A stretch of 5,025 nt of DNA from assembly GCA_047631875.1 (NCBI GenBank), contig JBLIAZ010000179.1:1-5025 (forward strand), in the 5' to 3' direction. Below the pieces are notes generated by a model. That model made no database searches. It saw only the letters and a list, made by a program, of their open reading frames with translations, and was not told the origin of the DNA. This stretch comes from JBLIAZ01 sp047631875 (GTDB taxonomy: Bacteria; Bacteroidota; Bacteroidia; Flavobacteriales_C; GCA-002722245). Shown here piece by piece: positions 1-5,025 of the stretch. Each line of letters starts with the position of its first letter. Position 1 is the first letter of the stretch. The position numbers and the translations under genes were made by a program.

Positions 1-1
1 C

Positions 2-409
2 ATTCACTTATTAGAAGACATGCCTACTCCTGCCTGTGTCTGGGGAGGAGTAAATCTTTTATGGCCTAGCTCCACCTATTATGGTGGATTTGGAAAAATA
101 TGGTGGTGGAATAATTATGACATTTTTTTATTAATTACATCCGTCATAGTGCTTAATTTGTTAATTCACGGGGCAAATTCAATTAAACAGATTCCTGTTA
201 AAAAAATCACTTTGGGGGTTTTCACAGTAGGACTCATCCTTTGTCTTATTCAAATGAACACGCGAGGATTCGATTTTAATTACACAGGACACTCACCCCT
301 TTACCACCAATTTGAGGAGCAATCAAAAATAATTCAACAAAGGATACTAGGAGATTACCTGTACCATATGATGTTGAAATTTGACAACAGCATCAGTCTG
401 AATTTTTAG
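2..409 (+). CDS. Putative YdjM/DUF457-family membrane-bound metal-dependent hydrolase, C-terminal part (5' truncated by window edge)
   Basis: The reading frame is open to the left edge, so the ATG at 20 is probably internal and the visible 135 codons are the end of a longer gene. The visible residues begin IHLLEDMPTP and continue to NLLWPSS about 20 residues on. This resembles the H-x(3)-D followed by T-P and a later WPF-type motif seen in YdjM/YbcI (DUF457) inner-membrane putative hydrolases, where His and Asp are proposed metal ligands. Two hydrophobic segments follow: roughly residues 40-58 (around DIFLLITSVIVLNLLIHG) and 71-87 (around LGVFTVGLILCLIQ). The C-terminal tail of about 45 residues is hydrophilic and rich in aromatic residues. 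Family members are polytopic, and a two-helix C-terminal end fits. The assignment rests on a short motif, so an unrelated membrane protein remains possible. It is separated from the next gene by 121 bp and is probably a different transcription unit. Confidence 0.5.
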   Translation: MHLLEDMPTPACVWGGVNLLWPSSTYYGGFGKIWWWNNYDIFLLITSVIVLNLLIHGANSIKQIPVKKITLGVFTVGLILCLIQMNTRGFDFNYTGHSPLYHQFEEQSKIIQQRILGDYLYHMMLKFDNSISLNF

Positions 410-423
410 TTGTAAAACTAAAG
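404..423 (+). repeat. Perfect 7-bp inverted repeat overlapping a stop codon (weak hairpin)
   Basis: TTTAGTT (405-411) and AACTAAA (416-422) are exact reverse complements around the four-base loop GTAA, and a G-U pair (404/423) could extend the stem. In RNA the loop would be GUAA, a GNRA-type tetraloop, which stabilises short stems. The stem includes the TAG stop of the upstream membrane-protein gene. It is AT-rich and is followed by CGATGCC rather than a T-tract, so it is not a canonical intrinsic terminator. It could mark the mRNA 3' end after processing, or be chance in AT-rich DNA. Confidence 0.4.
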
Positions 424-462
424 CGATGCCCTCTTACATCAAAACTTAATTAATCATAAGAA

Positions 463-495
463 TTTCATAGTGACAAAAAATTGCCCTTAAGTTTA
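463..495 (+). promoter_or_regulatory. Possible Bacteroidota-type promoter for the lipoprotein pair
   Basis: TAAGTTTA at 488-495 matches the Bacteroidota -7 consensus TAnnTTTG except for the last base. TTTC at 463-466, 21 bp upstream, is one mismatch from the -33 element TTTG. Transcription would begin near 500, giving a leader of about 30 nt before the ATG at 531. Both elements are imperfect in AT-rich DNA, so this is only a candidate. The -7 element lies inside an inverted repeat (487-505), which would let a dimeric regulator cover it. Confidence 0.3.
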
Positions 496-505
496 ACTAA
501 CTTAA
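487..505. repeat. Perfect 7-bp inverted repeat in leader region, operator-like
   Basis: TTAAGTT (487-493) and AACTTAA (499-505) are exact reverse complements separated by five bases (TAACT). The site overlaps the candidate -7 element and lies 25 bp before the start codon of the DUF4349 lipoprotein gene. This position and symmetry suit a repressor site, or a small hairpin at the 5' end of the mRNA. No regulator gene is in the window, and the low sequence complexity makes chance a real alternative. Confidence 0.35.
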
Positions 506-530
506 AGCACAACTTTAAAAAACAGCTGCT

Positions 531-1445
531 ATGAAAAACTTGATTCCAATCGTATTTTCTTTGTTTCTTTTTAATTCTTGTAATCAATCCGATAAAGGAT
601 TTGGATTTGACGAGCAATCCCCTAGCGCATCAGAATCAGCCGGCTATGAATCAAACAAGGTAGCTTCATCAGACCAGGATGTAACCAGTACTTGGACAAG
701 TGGAAATCTTCAAGGTACCGTCAACTTTACTGAGGTTACCACCACCGGCGGTAGTGCTCAGAACAAGAAAAAAAAAACTACTCAAAAAATAATTTACACA
801 GCGGACATGAGGTTTCAAGTGAAAAATGTAGACGAATCCACTAAGGCCATCAAAACTATTTGTGAAAAATACGGGGCTCACGTATCAAAAATGAATTTGA
901 ATAGTGAAACCTACAGGGTTACCAACACAATTCAAATAAGGGTAAGTGAAGACAGCTTTAATAAAATGATTGAAGATTTCAAAAAAAGCTCTGTTCACAT
1001 GGATGAGTTAAACATAAAATCAGACGATGTAACTGCAGAATTCATTGACATTAAGTCAAGGTTAAAAACTAAAAAAGCTTCACGGGACAGGTACATAGCA
1101 GTGCTGCAAACCAAAGCTGGCACGGTGGAAGAAATCATCAACGCCGAGGAAGCAATAAGGAGGATTACCGAAGAAATTGAAGCAAAACAAGGCAGGTTAA
1201 GGTATTTACAAGACAAGGTGAAATTCAGCACCATCACCCTGAACATTTACCAAGTAATTGAACGTCCTGAAACAACCAAATATATCACTCCATACCTGGA
1301 CAAAGCGAAAGACGGTTTTGGAAATGGTTGGAGTTTTATTGTAAAGTTCACTTTGGTAATCATTAATTTATGGCCACTTGTAATTCTTATTTCCTTACTA
1401 GTTTGGAAAAGAAAATGGTTAAATAGAAAGTTGTCTGGTAAGTAA
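531..1445 (+). CDS. DUF4349 domain-containing lipoprotein with coiled coil and C-terminal transmembrane anchor
   Basis: This is a 304-residue envelope protein of unknown function. Residues 1-17 form a lipoprotein signal peptide: Lys2, a hydrophobic core and the lipobox LFNSC with Cys17 as the lipidated residue. This fixes the start at 531 although no Shine-Dalgarno sequence is present. Residues 18-83 are a Ser/Thr/Gly/Lys-rich linker. The DUF4349 domain runs from about 85 to 292. It shows the family pattern of two beta-rich pieces (for example NTIQIRVSEDSFNKMI at 132-147), the EFIDIKSRLKT segment at 170-180, a charged coiled coil at about 172-228 containing TVEEIINAEEAIRRITEEIE, and the return strand VKFSTITLNIY at 230-240. 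A hydrophobic helix at about 268-291 is followed by the basic tail KRKWLNRKLSGK, as in many family members. The basic tail predicts a cytoplasmic C-terminus, implying inner-membrane location. The residues after Cys17 lack a clear acidic surface-export signal. The SIMPL lipoprotein gene follows after 23 bp. Family membership is confident; the function is unknown. Confidence 0.88.
   Translation: MKNLIPIVFSLFLFNSCNQSDKGFGFDEQSPSASESAGYESNKVASSDQDVTSTWTSGNLQGTVNFTEVTTTGGSAQNKKKKTTQKIIYTADMRFQVKNVDESTKAIKTICEKYGAHVSKMNLNSETYRVTNTIQIRVSEDSFNKMIEDFKKSSVHMDELNIKSDDVTAEFIDIKSRLKTKKASRDRYIAVLQTKAGTVEEIINAEEAIRRITEEIEAKQGRLRYLQDKVKFSTITLNIYQVIERPETTKYITPYLDKAKDGFGNGWSFIVKFTLVIINLWPLVILISLLVWKRKWLNRKLSGK
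768..777 (+). repeat. A10 homopolymer within the DUF4349 lipoprotein gene
   Basis: Ten consecutive A residues encode Lys80-Lys82 and the first base of Thr83, in the linker just before the DUF4349 domain. It is the longest mononucleotide run I see in the window; others reach eight (A8 at 1877-1884 and 4175-4182, T8 at 3812-3819). Losing one A would create a TAA stop within eight codons, and gaining one A would reach a stop after roughly 26 codons. Slippage in either direction would therefore leave only the lipidated N-terminal tail. Confidence 0.9.
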
Positions 1446-1468
1446 TTTAGACATAATAAAAACACATC

Positions 1469-2200
1469 ATGAAAATTTTAAACCTTTCCGTAATTCTCGT
1501 AATGTTACTTTTCAGCTCTTGCAACCAACAGGTTCAGCCAATAAAAACCATCATGAAAACGATGCACCTATCAAGCACTGGGCAAATTAGTTATGTGCCA
1601 AATGAAGCCTACATCTCCATTTCGTTAAGTTGTGTTGACAAGAACATTACAAAATCAAAGGATTGCTTATTGAAAAAATCGGACGAACTGCAAACTTTGA
1701 TCAAAAGTCATGGTATAAAGGAAAAACACATCATTACAACAGCAGTAAACCAGTCAAAATCGCATGAATGGAGGAACAGTTCAAGTGTATTTGTCGGTTA
1801 CAACTCTTCACTTTCATTACAACTCACCATTAAAAATCTTGATGTGCTGGAAAAACTGTATCCTGCGCTACTATCCAAAAAAAACATTTCACTTGGGTAC
1901 CTTTCCTACACTCACAGTAACATGGATAGCTTAAAAACATTGGCTTATCAGGATGCTATTGATAAAGCAAATAAACTTGCTGAAGACCTGCTTTTTAAAA
2001 TACCAGAATCAACAAAAGAAATATTGAAAATTGGAAATACCTCTTTACCTCAAGGAAATTATTACGACGAATATCGAAACGACAAAAAACGTTTAAGCTT
2101 ATCAGAAAACAATGAAATTGGTAAAGTCAAGAACCTTAAAATGAATGCAGGAACTTACTTCCTATCGCAAAGCATAAATGTGGAATATAGGATTCAATAA
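1469..2200 (+). CDS. SIMPL (DUF541/YggE-like) domain lipoprotein
   Basis: This 243-residue predicted lipoprotein has Lys2, a hydrophobic stretch and the lipobox LFSSC with Cys18 lipidated, which supports the start at 1469 over the in-frame ATG at 1553. The SIMPL domain spans about residues 32-241. It starts with a beta strand and the P-N-E-A turn typical of the family (SSTGQISYVPNEAYISISL). An amphipathic helix and the IKEKHIITTAVN segment (83-94) follow, then the Gly-Tyr strand FVGYNSSLSLQLTI (108-121). Next comes a long helix with alanine and lysine repeats, LAYQDAIDKANKLAEDLL (158-175), and the protein ends with a final strand (INVEYRI). Relatives include E. coli YggE and Brucella BP26, periplasmic or envelope proteins that can form large oligomers; no enzymatic activity is established. 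The residues after Cys18 (NQQVQ) carry no acidic export signal, so a periplasm-facing location is likely. The gene lies 23 bp behind the DUF4349 gene and is probably co-transcribed with it. It ends 21 bp from the convergent mltG, and no hairpin terminator is evident in that gap. Confidence 0.85.
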   Translation: MKILNLSVILVMLLFSSCNQQVQPIKTIMKTMHLSSTGQISYVPNEAYISISLSCVDKNITKSKDCLLKKSDELQTLIKSHGIKEKHIITTAVNQSKSHEWRNSSSVFVGYNSSLSLQLTIKNLDVLEKLYPALLSKKNISLGYLSYTHSNMDSLKTLAYQDAIDKANKLAEDLLFKIPESTKEILKIGNTSLPQGNYYDEYRNDKKRLSLSENNEIGKVKNLKMNAGTYFLSQSINVEYRIQ

Positions 2201-2221
2201 TGAAATTGCCAAGTAACACCA

Positions 2222-3268
2222 CTACCTATAAACCTTCATTTTATTCAGTGCCTTTTGATACCTTCTGGCATAAATCAAATGTTGCCTGTAGTTCTTTGCA
2301 AAATAACTCCTACCTGAAAAGTCTTCTGTAGCCACAAAATAAAAATAACCGTGTTTTTGATAACTAAGCACAGCATCAACATATTGACTTGGGGGGACTA
2401 ATATTGGCCCAGGAGGTAGTCCTTTATTTTTGTAAGTATTGTAAGGGTGATCAATTTTTTTATCCTTATTCAGTACCCTCTTTACTTTTCCTTTCCCCAT
2501 TTTTTCAAGGGCGTACACTAAGGTGGGATCAGCCTGTAAAGGCATTCCAACTCTTAACCTGTTCATGTAAACTCCTGCAACAATAGGCATATCCTCTTTT
2601 AGCTTAGTTTCCCAGTAAACTATTGATGCCAGTGTCACCACTTCCGACTGACTCAATCCACAAGCTTTTGCTTTTGCTTTGCGTTCGTCATTCCAAAAAT
2701 CTTTATACTCTTTTGCCATCCTTTTCATGAGTGCATCCACCGAAATATCGACATCCACAAAATAACTGTTAGGAATGAACATACTCAAAAACGTATTTTC
2801 ATTGAAGCCGTATTTGTTCATGCTTTCAGGAGAATGCAACCAATTTAAAACTTCAGTGGAATCAAGTAATAATTCCGCGGTCATTTTTCCTGACAACTGC
2901 TCCACCGTTTGTACGTTATGAAACTGAATTACAGCATCAAGCCTCCCATTACCTGACCTTAGGTGGTTAATTAACCGATCATTAGACCATCCTGTTTCAA
3001 TTTTATATTTTCCGGGGAGGATGTTGTTTTTATTCAACTTTTTAAGTGTAATCATTTTACTCAAGGATGTCATCTCACTAATAGCTCCTGTTAATTCAAG
3101 CAATGTAAACACATCATTTTCGTCTGCACCTTCAGGTATAAATAGGTGACACTCTTCCTCCTGAGTATCCACATTTGAGCTGATAAAATTGCTGTAATAA
3201 AAGTATGCAAGCAGTCCCCCTGCTACTACACCAAAAACAATTAGGGTTCTTAAAATTCGTTTGAGCAT
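2222..3268 (-). CDS. mltG: Endolytic murein transglycosylase MltG (YceG family)
   Basis: MltG is an inner-membrane lytic transglycosylase that cleaves nascent glycan strands within the chain and is thought to set their length during peptidoglycan synthesis. The 348 residues match the family's usual length of about 340. A short basic N-terminus (KRILR) precedes one transmembrane helix at about 8-25, leaving the rest in the periplasm. A LysM-like region occupies roughly 40-106, including the LPGKYKI segment (84-90). The YceG catalytic core runs from about 115 to 345. It contains FIPNSYF (164-170), TLASIVYWET (212-221), VAGVYMNRLRVGMPLQADPT (230-249), HPYNTY (274-279) and GLPPGPI (283-289). Glu220 aligns with E. 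coli catalytic Glu218, recalled from the family. The E. coli motif reads IIEKET, but here the two residues before the catalytic Glu are Tyr-Trp. The gene converges with the SIMPL gene and diverges from menA. The start at 3268 places the membrane helix correctly; no clear Shine-Dalgarno sequence is seen. Confidence 0.93.
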   Translation of the reverse strand: MLKRILRTLIVFGVVAGGLLAYFYYSNFISSNVDTQEEECHLFIPEGADENDVFTLLELTGAISEMTSLSKMITLKKLNKNNILPGKYKIETGWSNDRLINHLRSGNGRLDAVIQFHNVQTVEQLSGKMTAELLLDSTEVLNWLHSPESMNKYGFNENTFLSMFIPNSYFVDVDISVDALMKRMAKEYKDFWNDERKAKAKACGLSQSEVVTLASIVYWETKLKEDMPIVAGVYMNRLRVGMPLQADPTLVYALEKMGKGKVKRVLNKDKKIDHPYNTYKNKGLPPGPILVPPSQYVDAVLSYQKHGYFYFVATEDFSGRSYFAKNYRQHLIYARRYQKALNKMKVYR

Positions 3269-3283
3269 AAATATTTTTCTTGA

Positions 3284-3316
3284 TTTTAAAATTACATATA
3301 ATTATAACTATTTTTG
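3284..3316 (+). promoter_or_regulatory. Bacteroidota-type promoter for menA-menC
   Basis: TATTTTTG at 3309-3316 is an exact match to the Bacteroidota -7 element TAnnTTTG. TTTT at 3284-3287, 21 bp upstream, is one base from the -33 consensus TTTG. Transcription would begin around 3320-3324, leaving a leader of about 22-26 nt before the menA ATG at 3346. The element lies downstream of the in-frame ATG at 3280, so a transcript from it could not encode the longer open frame. This supports the shorter start. Confidence 0.55.
3287..3294 (-). promoter_or_regulatory. Weak candidate -7 element for mltG
   Basis: Read on the minus strand this is TAATTTTA, one mismatch from TAnnTTTG and about 19 bp before the mltG start codon. 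No good -33 partner is seen 19-21 bp upstream. The 77-bp gap between mltG and menA also holds two perfect 10-bp AT palindromes (3283-3292 and 3297-3306). In such AT-rich DNA these are weak evidence, but mltG must be transcribed from this gap or from within menA. Confidence 0.2.
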
Positions 3317-3345
3317 CATCTAACATCATCATTCATTTGAATACC

Positions 3346-4266
3346 ATGAACATTAAAGTTTGGCTTGCTGCTTTTAGATTAAGGACTTTACCTCTGGCGT
3401 TTTCGTCCATCATTACTGGTAGTGCAATAGCATATTATCACTTTAGTTTTAATGGTTTTATTTTTGGGCTAGCATTACTGACAACTTTATTTTTACAAGT
3501 GCTCAGCAACTTAGCCAACGATTACGGCGACAGTGAACATGGTGCAGACAATGCCGATAGGATTGGTCCCGCTAGAACTGTTCAAAGTGGAGCGATCAGT
3601 AAAAGGCACATGAAAATTGCAATGGTCATATTTTCCGTCCTTGCTCTAGCAAGTGGAATACCCTTAATTATTAAAGGAACAAAAAACATCGATTTAAAGT
3701 GGTTCCTATTTTTTCTTGCTCTTGGAATGGGTAGCATTGCAGCTGCAATAAAATACACTGCGGGCAAAAACCCTTATGGCTACAAAGGGCTAGGTGATGT
3801 GTTCGTATTTATTTTTTTTGGATTAGTTGGCGTCATAGGAACTTTCATTTTACAATATCAGCACATCAATCGCTTTCTATTAATTGAATCATTATTTCCA
3901 GCCATTGCTATGGGGTGCTTCTCGGCTGCAGTATTGAACATGAATAACATGAGGGATCACCTTAACGATAAAAATTCAGGGAAAATCACTTTGGCTGTTC
4001 GGCTAGGCACTCAAGGGAGTAAAATCTATCACGTCCTATTGATACTAACCGGCATGGCGTCTATGTATTACTTTGGCTACATAAGTCATTTTGGAACGAC
4101 CGATTTTTTATTGCTTAGTATACCTGATGTTTTGTTCGTTGTGCACCTGGTGAAAGTTTTAAAAGTTACTGATGAAAAAAAATACGATCCTGAGTTAAAG
4201 AAAATAGCATTGACCACGTTTTTACTTTCTTTGGTTTTAATGGCTATCATGATTAAAAGCTTTTAG
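3346..4266 (+). CDS. menA: 1,4-dihydroxy-2-naphthoate polyprenyltransferase MenA
   Basis: MenA is an integral-membrane UbiA-superfamily enzyme. It transfers a polyprenyl chain from polyprenyl diphosphate to 1,4-dihydroxy-2-naphthoate, giving demethylmenaquinone. The protein is 306 residues, normal for the family, with about eight or nine hydrophobic helices. The first Asp-rich motif is NLANDYGDSEHGAD (55-68), matching the MenA signature NDYxDxxxGxD that binds the diphosphate through Mg2+. It is followed by RIGPARTVQSG (72-82). A conserved loop reads YTAGKNPYGYKGLGDVFVF (137-155). The second motif is NNMRDHLNDKNSGKITLAVRLG (200-221) with Asp204 and Asp208. The frame is open back to an ATG at 3280, but 3346 is chosen because MenA proteins begin near the sequence WLAAFRLRTLPLAFSS and the promoter lies between the two ATGs. 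menC begins one base after the stop codon, so the two genes are almost certainly co-transcribed. No key residue is missing. Confidence 0.95.
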   Translation: MNIKVWLAAFRLRTLPLAFSSIITGSAIAYYHFSFNGFIFGLALLTTLFLQVLSNLANDYGDSEHGADNADRIGPARTVQSGAISKRHMKIAMVIFSVLALASGIPLIIKGTKNIDLKWFLFFLALGMGSIAAAIKYTAGKNPYGYKGLGDVFVFIFFGLVGVIGTFILQYQHINRFLLIESLFPAIAMGCFSAAVLNMNNMRDHLNDKNSGKITLAVRLGTQGSKIYHVLLILTGMASMYYFGYISHFGTTDFLLLSIPDVLFVVHLVKVLKVTDEKKYDPELKKIALTTFLLSLVLMAIMIKSF

Positions 4267-4267
4267 T

Positions 4268-5025
4268 ATGCCGGTATTTAACTTGCACCTACCTAACAGA
4301 AAACTAAAAGCATACTGTAAAAAACACGTCCTAAATTTTAAGCAAGCCGCAGGAACTTCACGAGGGGTAATGCATCAAAAAGAGTGCTTCATATTGCACG
4401 TAGAATTCGTCAACTACCCTGGTGCATTAGGAATTGGAGAGTGTAGTCCTTTGTGGGGACTAAGTATTGACCCAAGGGAAGACTACGAAAGTTTATTGCG
4501 AGATATTTGTAAAGACATCAACAACTACAAAGCTTGGATGTTTGACCGTTTAATGGATTATCCCAGTATTTATTTTGGGCTAGAAATGGCTTTAAAAGAT
4601 TTGGAACAAGGAGGTACGCGCAAGTTGTTCCCTTCCAGATTTACTGAAGGACAAACAAGCGTAGAAATTAACGGTTTGGTGTGGATGGGAGACATTAATT
4701 TCATGGAACAGCAGATAGAAGCCAAACTAAATGATGGCTATGATTGCATCAAAATAAAAATTGGCTCTCTTGATTTTGAAGACGAAATTACTTTGTTGCG
4801 AAAAGTGAGAGCCAAGTATCCTAAAAATAAATTGAACATCCGATTAGACGCTAACGGAGCCTTTTCCATTAAGGAAGCAATGAACAAACTGGAAAGGCTT
4901 AGTGAGTTTGATATTCACTCTATTGAACAGCCTATCAAAGCAGGAAAGTGGAAAGCTATGAAATCAATTTGTGCTAACTCCCCTATTCCAATCGCTTTAG
5001 ACGAGGAATTAATTGGAATTGTAGG
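4268..5025 (+). CDS. menC: o-Succinylbenzoate synthase MenC, N-terminal 252 codons (3' truncated by window edge)
   Basis: MenC dehydrates 2-succinyl-6-hydroxy-2,4-cyclohexadiene-1-carboxylate (SHCHC) to o-succinylbenzoate in menaquinone biosynthesis. It is a cytoplasmic Mg2+-dependent enolase-superfamily enzyme. The ORF runs in frame from 4268 to the right edge. The N-terminal capping domain (about 1-125) includes FKQAAGTSRGVM (24-35) and GIGECSPLWGLS (55-66), both typical of the family. The barrel follows with the catalytic KIKIG motif (Lys162 and Lys164). Three metal ligands are visible: Asp194 in RLDANGA, Glu220 in SIEQP and Asp245 in IALDEEL. The second catalytic lysine and the C-terminal roughly 90-110 residues lie outside the window. 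The ATG overlaps no upstream coding sequence but sits one base after the menA stop, with no Shine-Dalgarno sequence, suggesting translational coupling. The next in-frame Met is residue 35, inside conserved sequence, so this start is well supported. The menA linkage favours OSBS over other muconate-lactonising-type family members. Confidence 0.93.
   Translation, partial: MPVFNLHLPNRKLKAYCKKHVLNFKQAAGTSRGVMHQKECFILHVEFVNYPGALGIGECSPLWGLSIDPREDYESLLRDICKDINNYKAWMFDRLMDYPSIYFGLEMALKDLEQGGTRKLFPSRFTEGQTSVEINGLVWMGDINFMEQQIEAKLNDGYDCIKIKIGSLDFEDEITLLRKVRAKYPKNKLNIRLDANGAFSIKEAMNKLERLSEFDIHSIEQPIKAGKWKAMKSICANSPIPIALDEELIGIV

Noticed and set aside
995..1246. Reverse-strand open frame inside the DUF4349 gene
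   Set aside because: It is a shadow of the forward coding frame, and I recognise no family in it. The same applies to the other short opposite-strand frames at 669-881, 1247-1465, 2389-2586, 3132-3332 and 3582-3767.
1553..1561. Alternative start ATG at 1553 for the SIMPL gene
   Set aside because: It would delete the complete lipoprotein signal peptide and lipobox, which are clear from the start at 1469.
2186..2230. TATAGG/CCTATA inverted repeat across the SIMPL-mltG convergent junction as a bidirectional terminator
   Set aside because: The 6-bp arms are 33 bp apart and there is no T-tract. Both arms are explained by Tyr-Arg codons (TAT AGG) near the ends of the two genes.
3331..3342. ATTCA-TT-TGAAT dyad just before the menA start codon
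   Set aside because: The 5-bp arms with a 2-base spacer are too short to fold in RNA, and such sites are expected by chance in AT-rich DNA.
3280..3345. In-frame N-terminal extension of menA from an ATG at 3280 (22 extra residues)
   Set aside because: The exact TAnnTTTG element at 3309-3316 lies inside this stretch, MenA homologues begin near the Met at 3346, and the extension reads like translated AT-rich intergenic DNA.
1..5025. Defence system, mobile element, CRISPR array or transferred island
   Set aside because: No transposase, integrase, direct-repeat array, toxin-antitoxin pair or tRNA is visible. The genes are housekeeping or common envelope families with similar AT-rich composition throughout.

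Overview
The window is an ordinary-looking, AT-rich chromosomal segment from a member of the Bacteroidota, probably a flavobacterium-like or related menaquinone-using aerobe. This is inferred from four things. None of the starts has a clear Shine-Dalgarno sequence. A textbook Bacteroidota -7 promoter element (TAnnTTTG) lies upstream of menA. The MltG homologue has a Bacteroidota-type core (residues reading MPLQADPT and HPYNTY). Finally, there are short-tailed lipoproteins of the DUF4349 and SIMPL families. Six protein-coding genes are supported, two of them cut by the window edges.

Layout. (1) 2-409 (+) is the C-terminal end of a multi-pass membrane protein resembling the YdjM/DUF457 putative metal-dependent hydrolases. 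It is followed by about 120 bp of intergenic DNA holding two short perfect inverted repeats and a possible promoter. (2) 531-1445 and 1469-2200 (+) form a tight two-gene unit with a 23-bp gap. It encodes two lipoproteins: a DUF4349 protein with a coiled coil and a C-terminal membrane anchor, and a SIMPL (DUF541/YggE-like) protein. (3) 2222-3268 (-) is mltG, the endolytic murein transglycosylase, convergent with the SIMPL gene (21 bp apart). (4) 3346-4266 (+) is menA, and menC starts one base after its stop at 4268 and runs off the right edge. mltG and menA are divergent and share a 77-bp AT-rich promoter region.

Function. menA and menC are two steps of menaquinone biosynthesis: MenC makes o-succinylbenzoate, and MenA prenylates the later intermediate 1,4-dihydroxy-2-naphthoate. 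The near-zero spacing implies co-transcription and probably translational coupling. mltG acts in peptidoglycan synthesis. The two lipoproteins are envelope proteins of unknown role.

No mobile element, CRISPR array, tRNA/rRNA or defence system is visible, and I see no convincing undescribed system. The points most worth a second look are the doubly anchored DUF4349 lipoprotein, its A10 homopolymer, its linkage to the SIMPL lipoprotein, and the altered residues beside the MltG catalytic glutamate.
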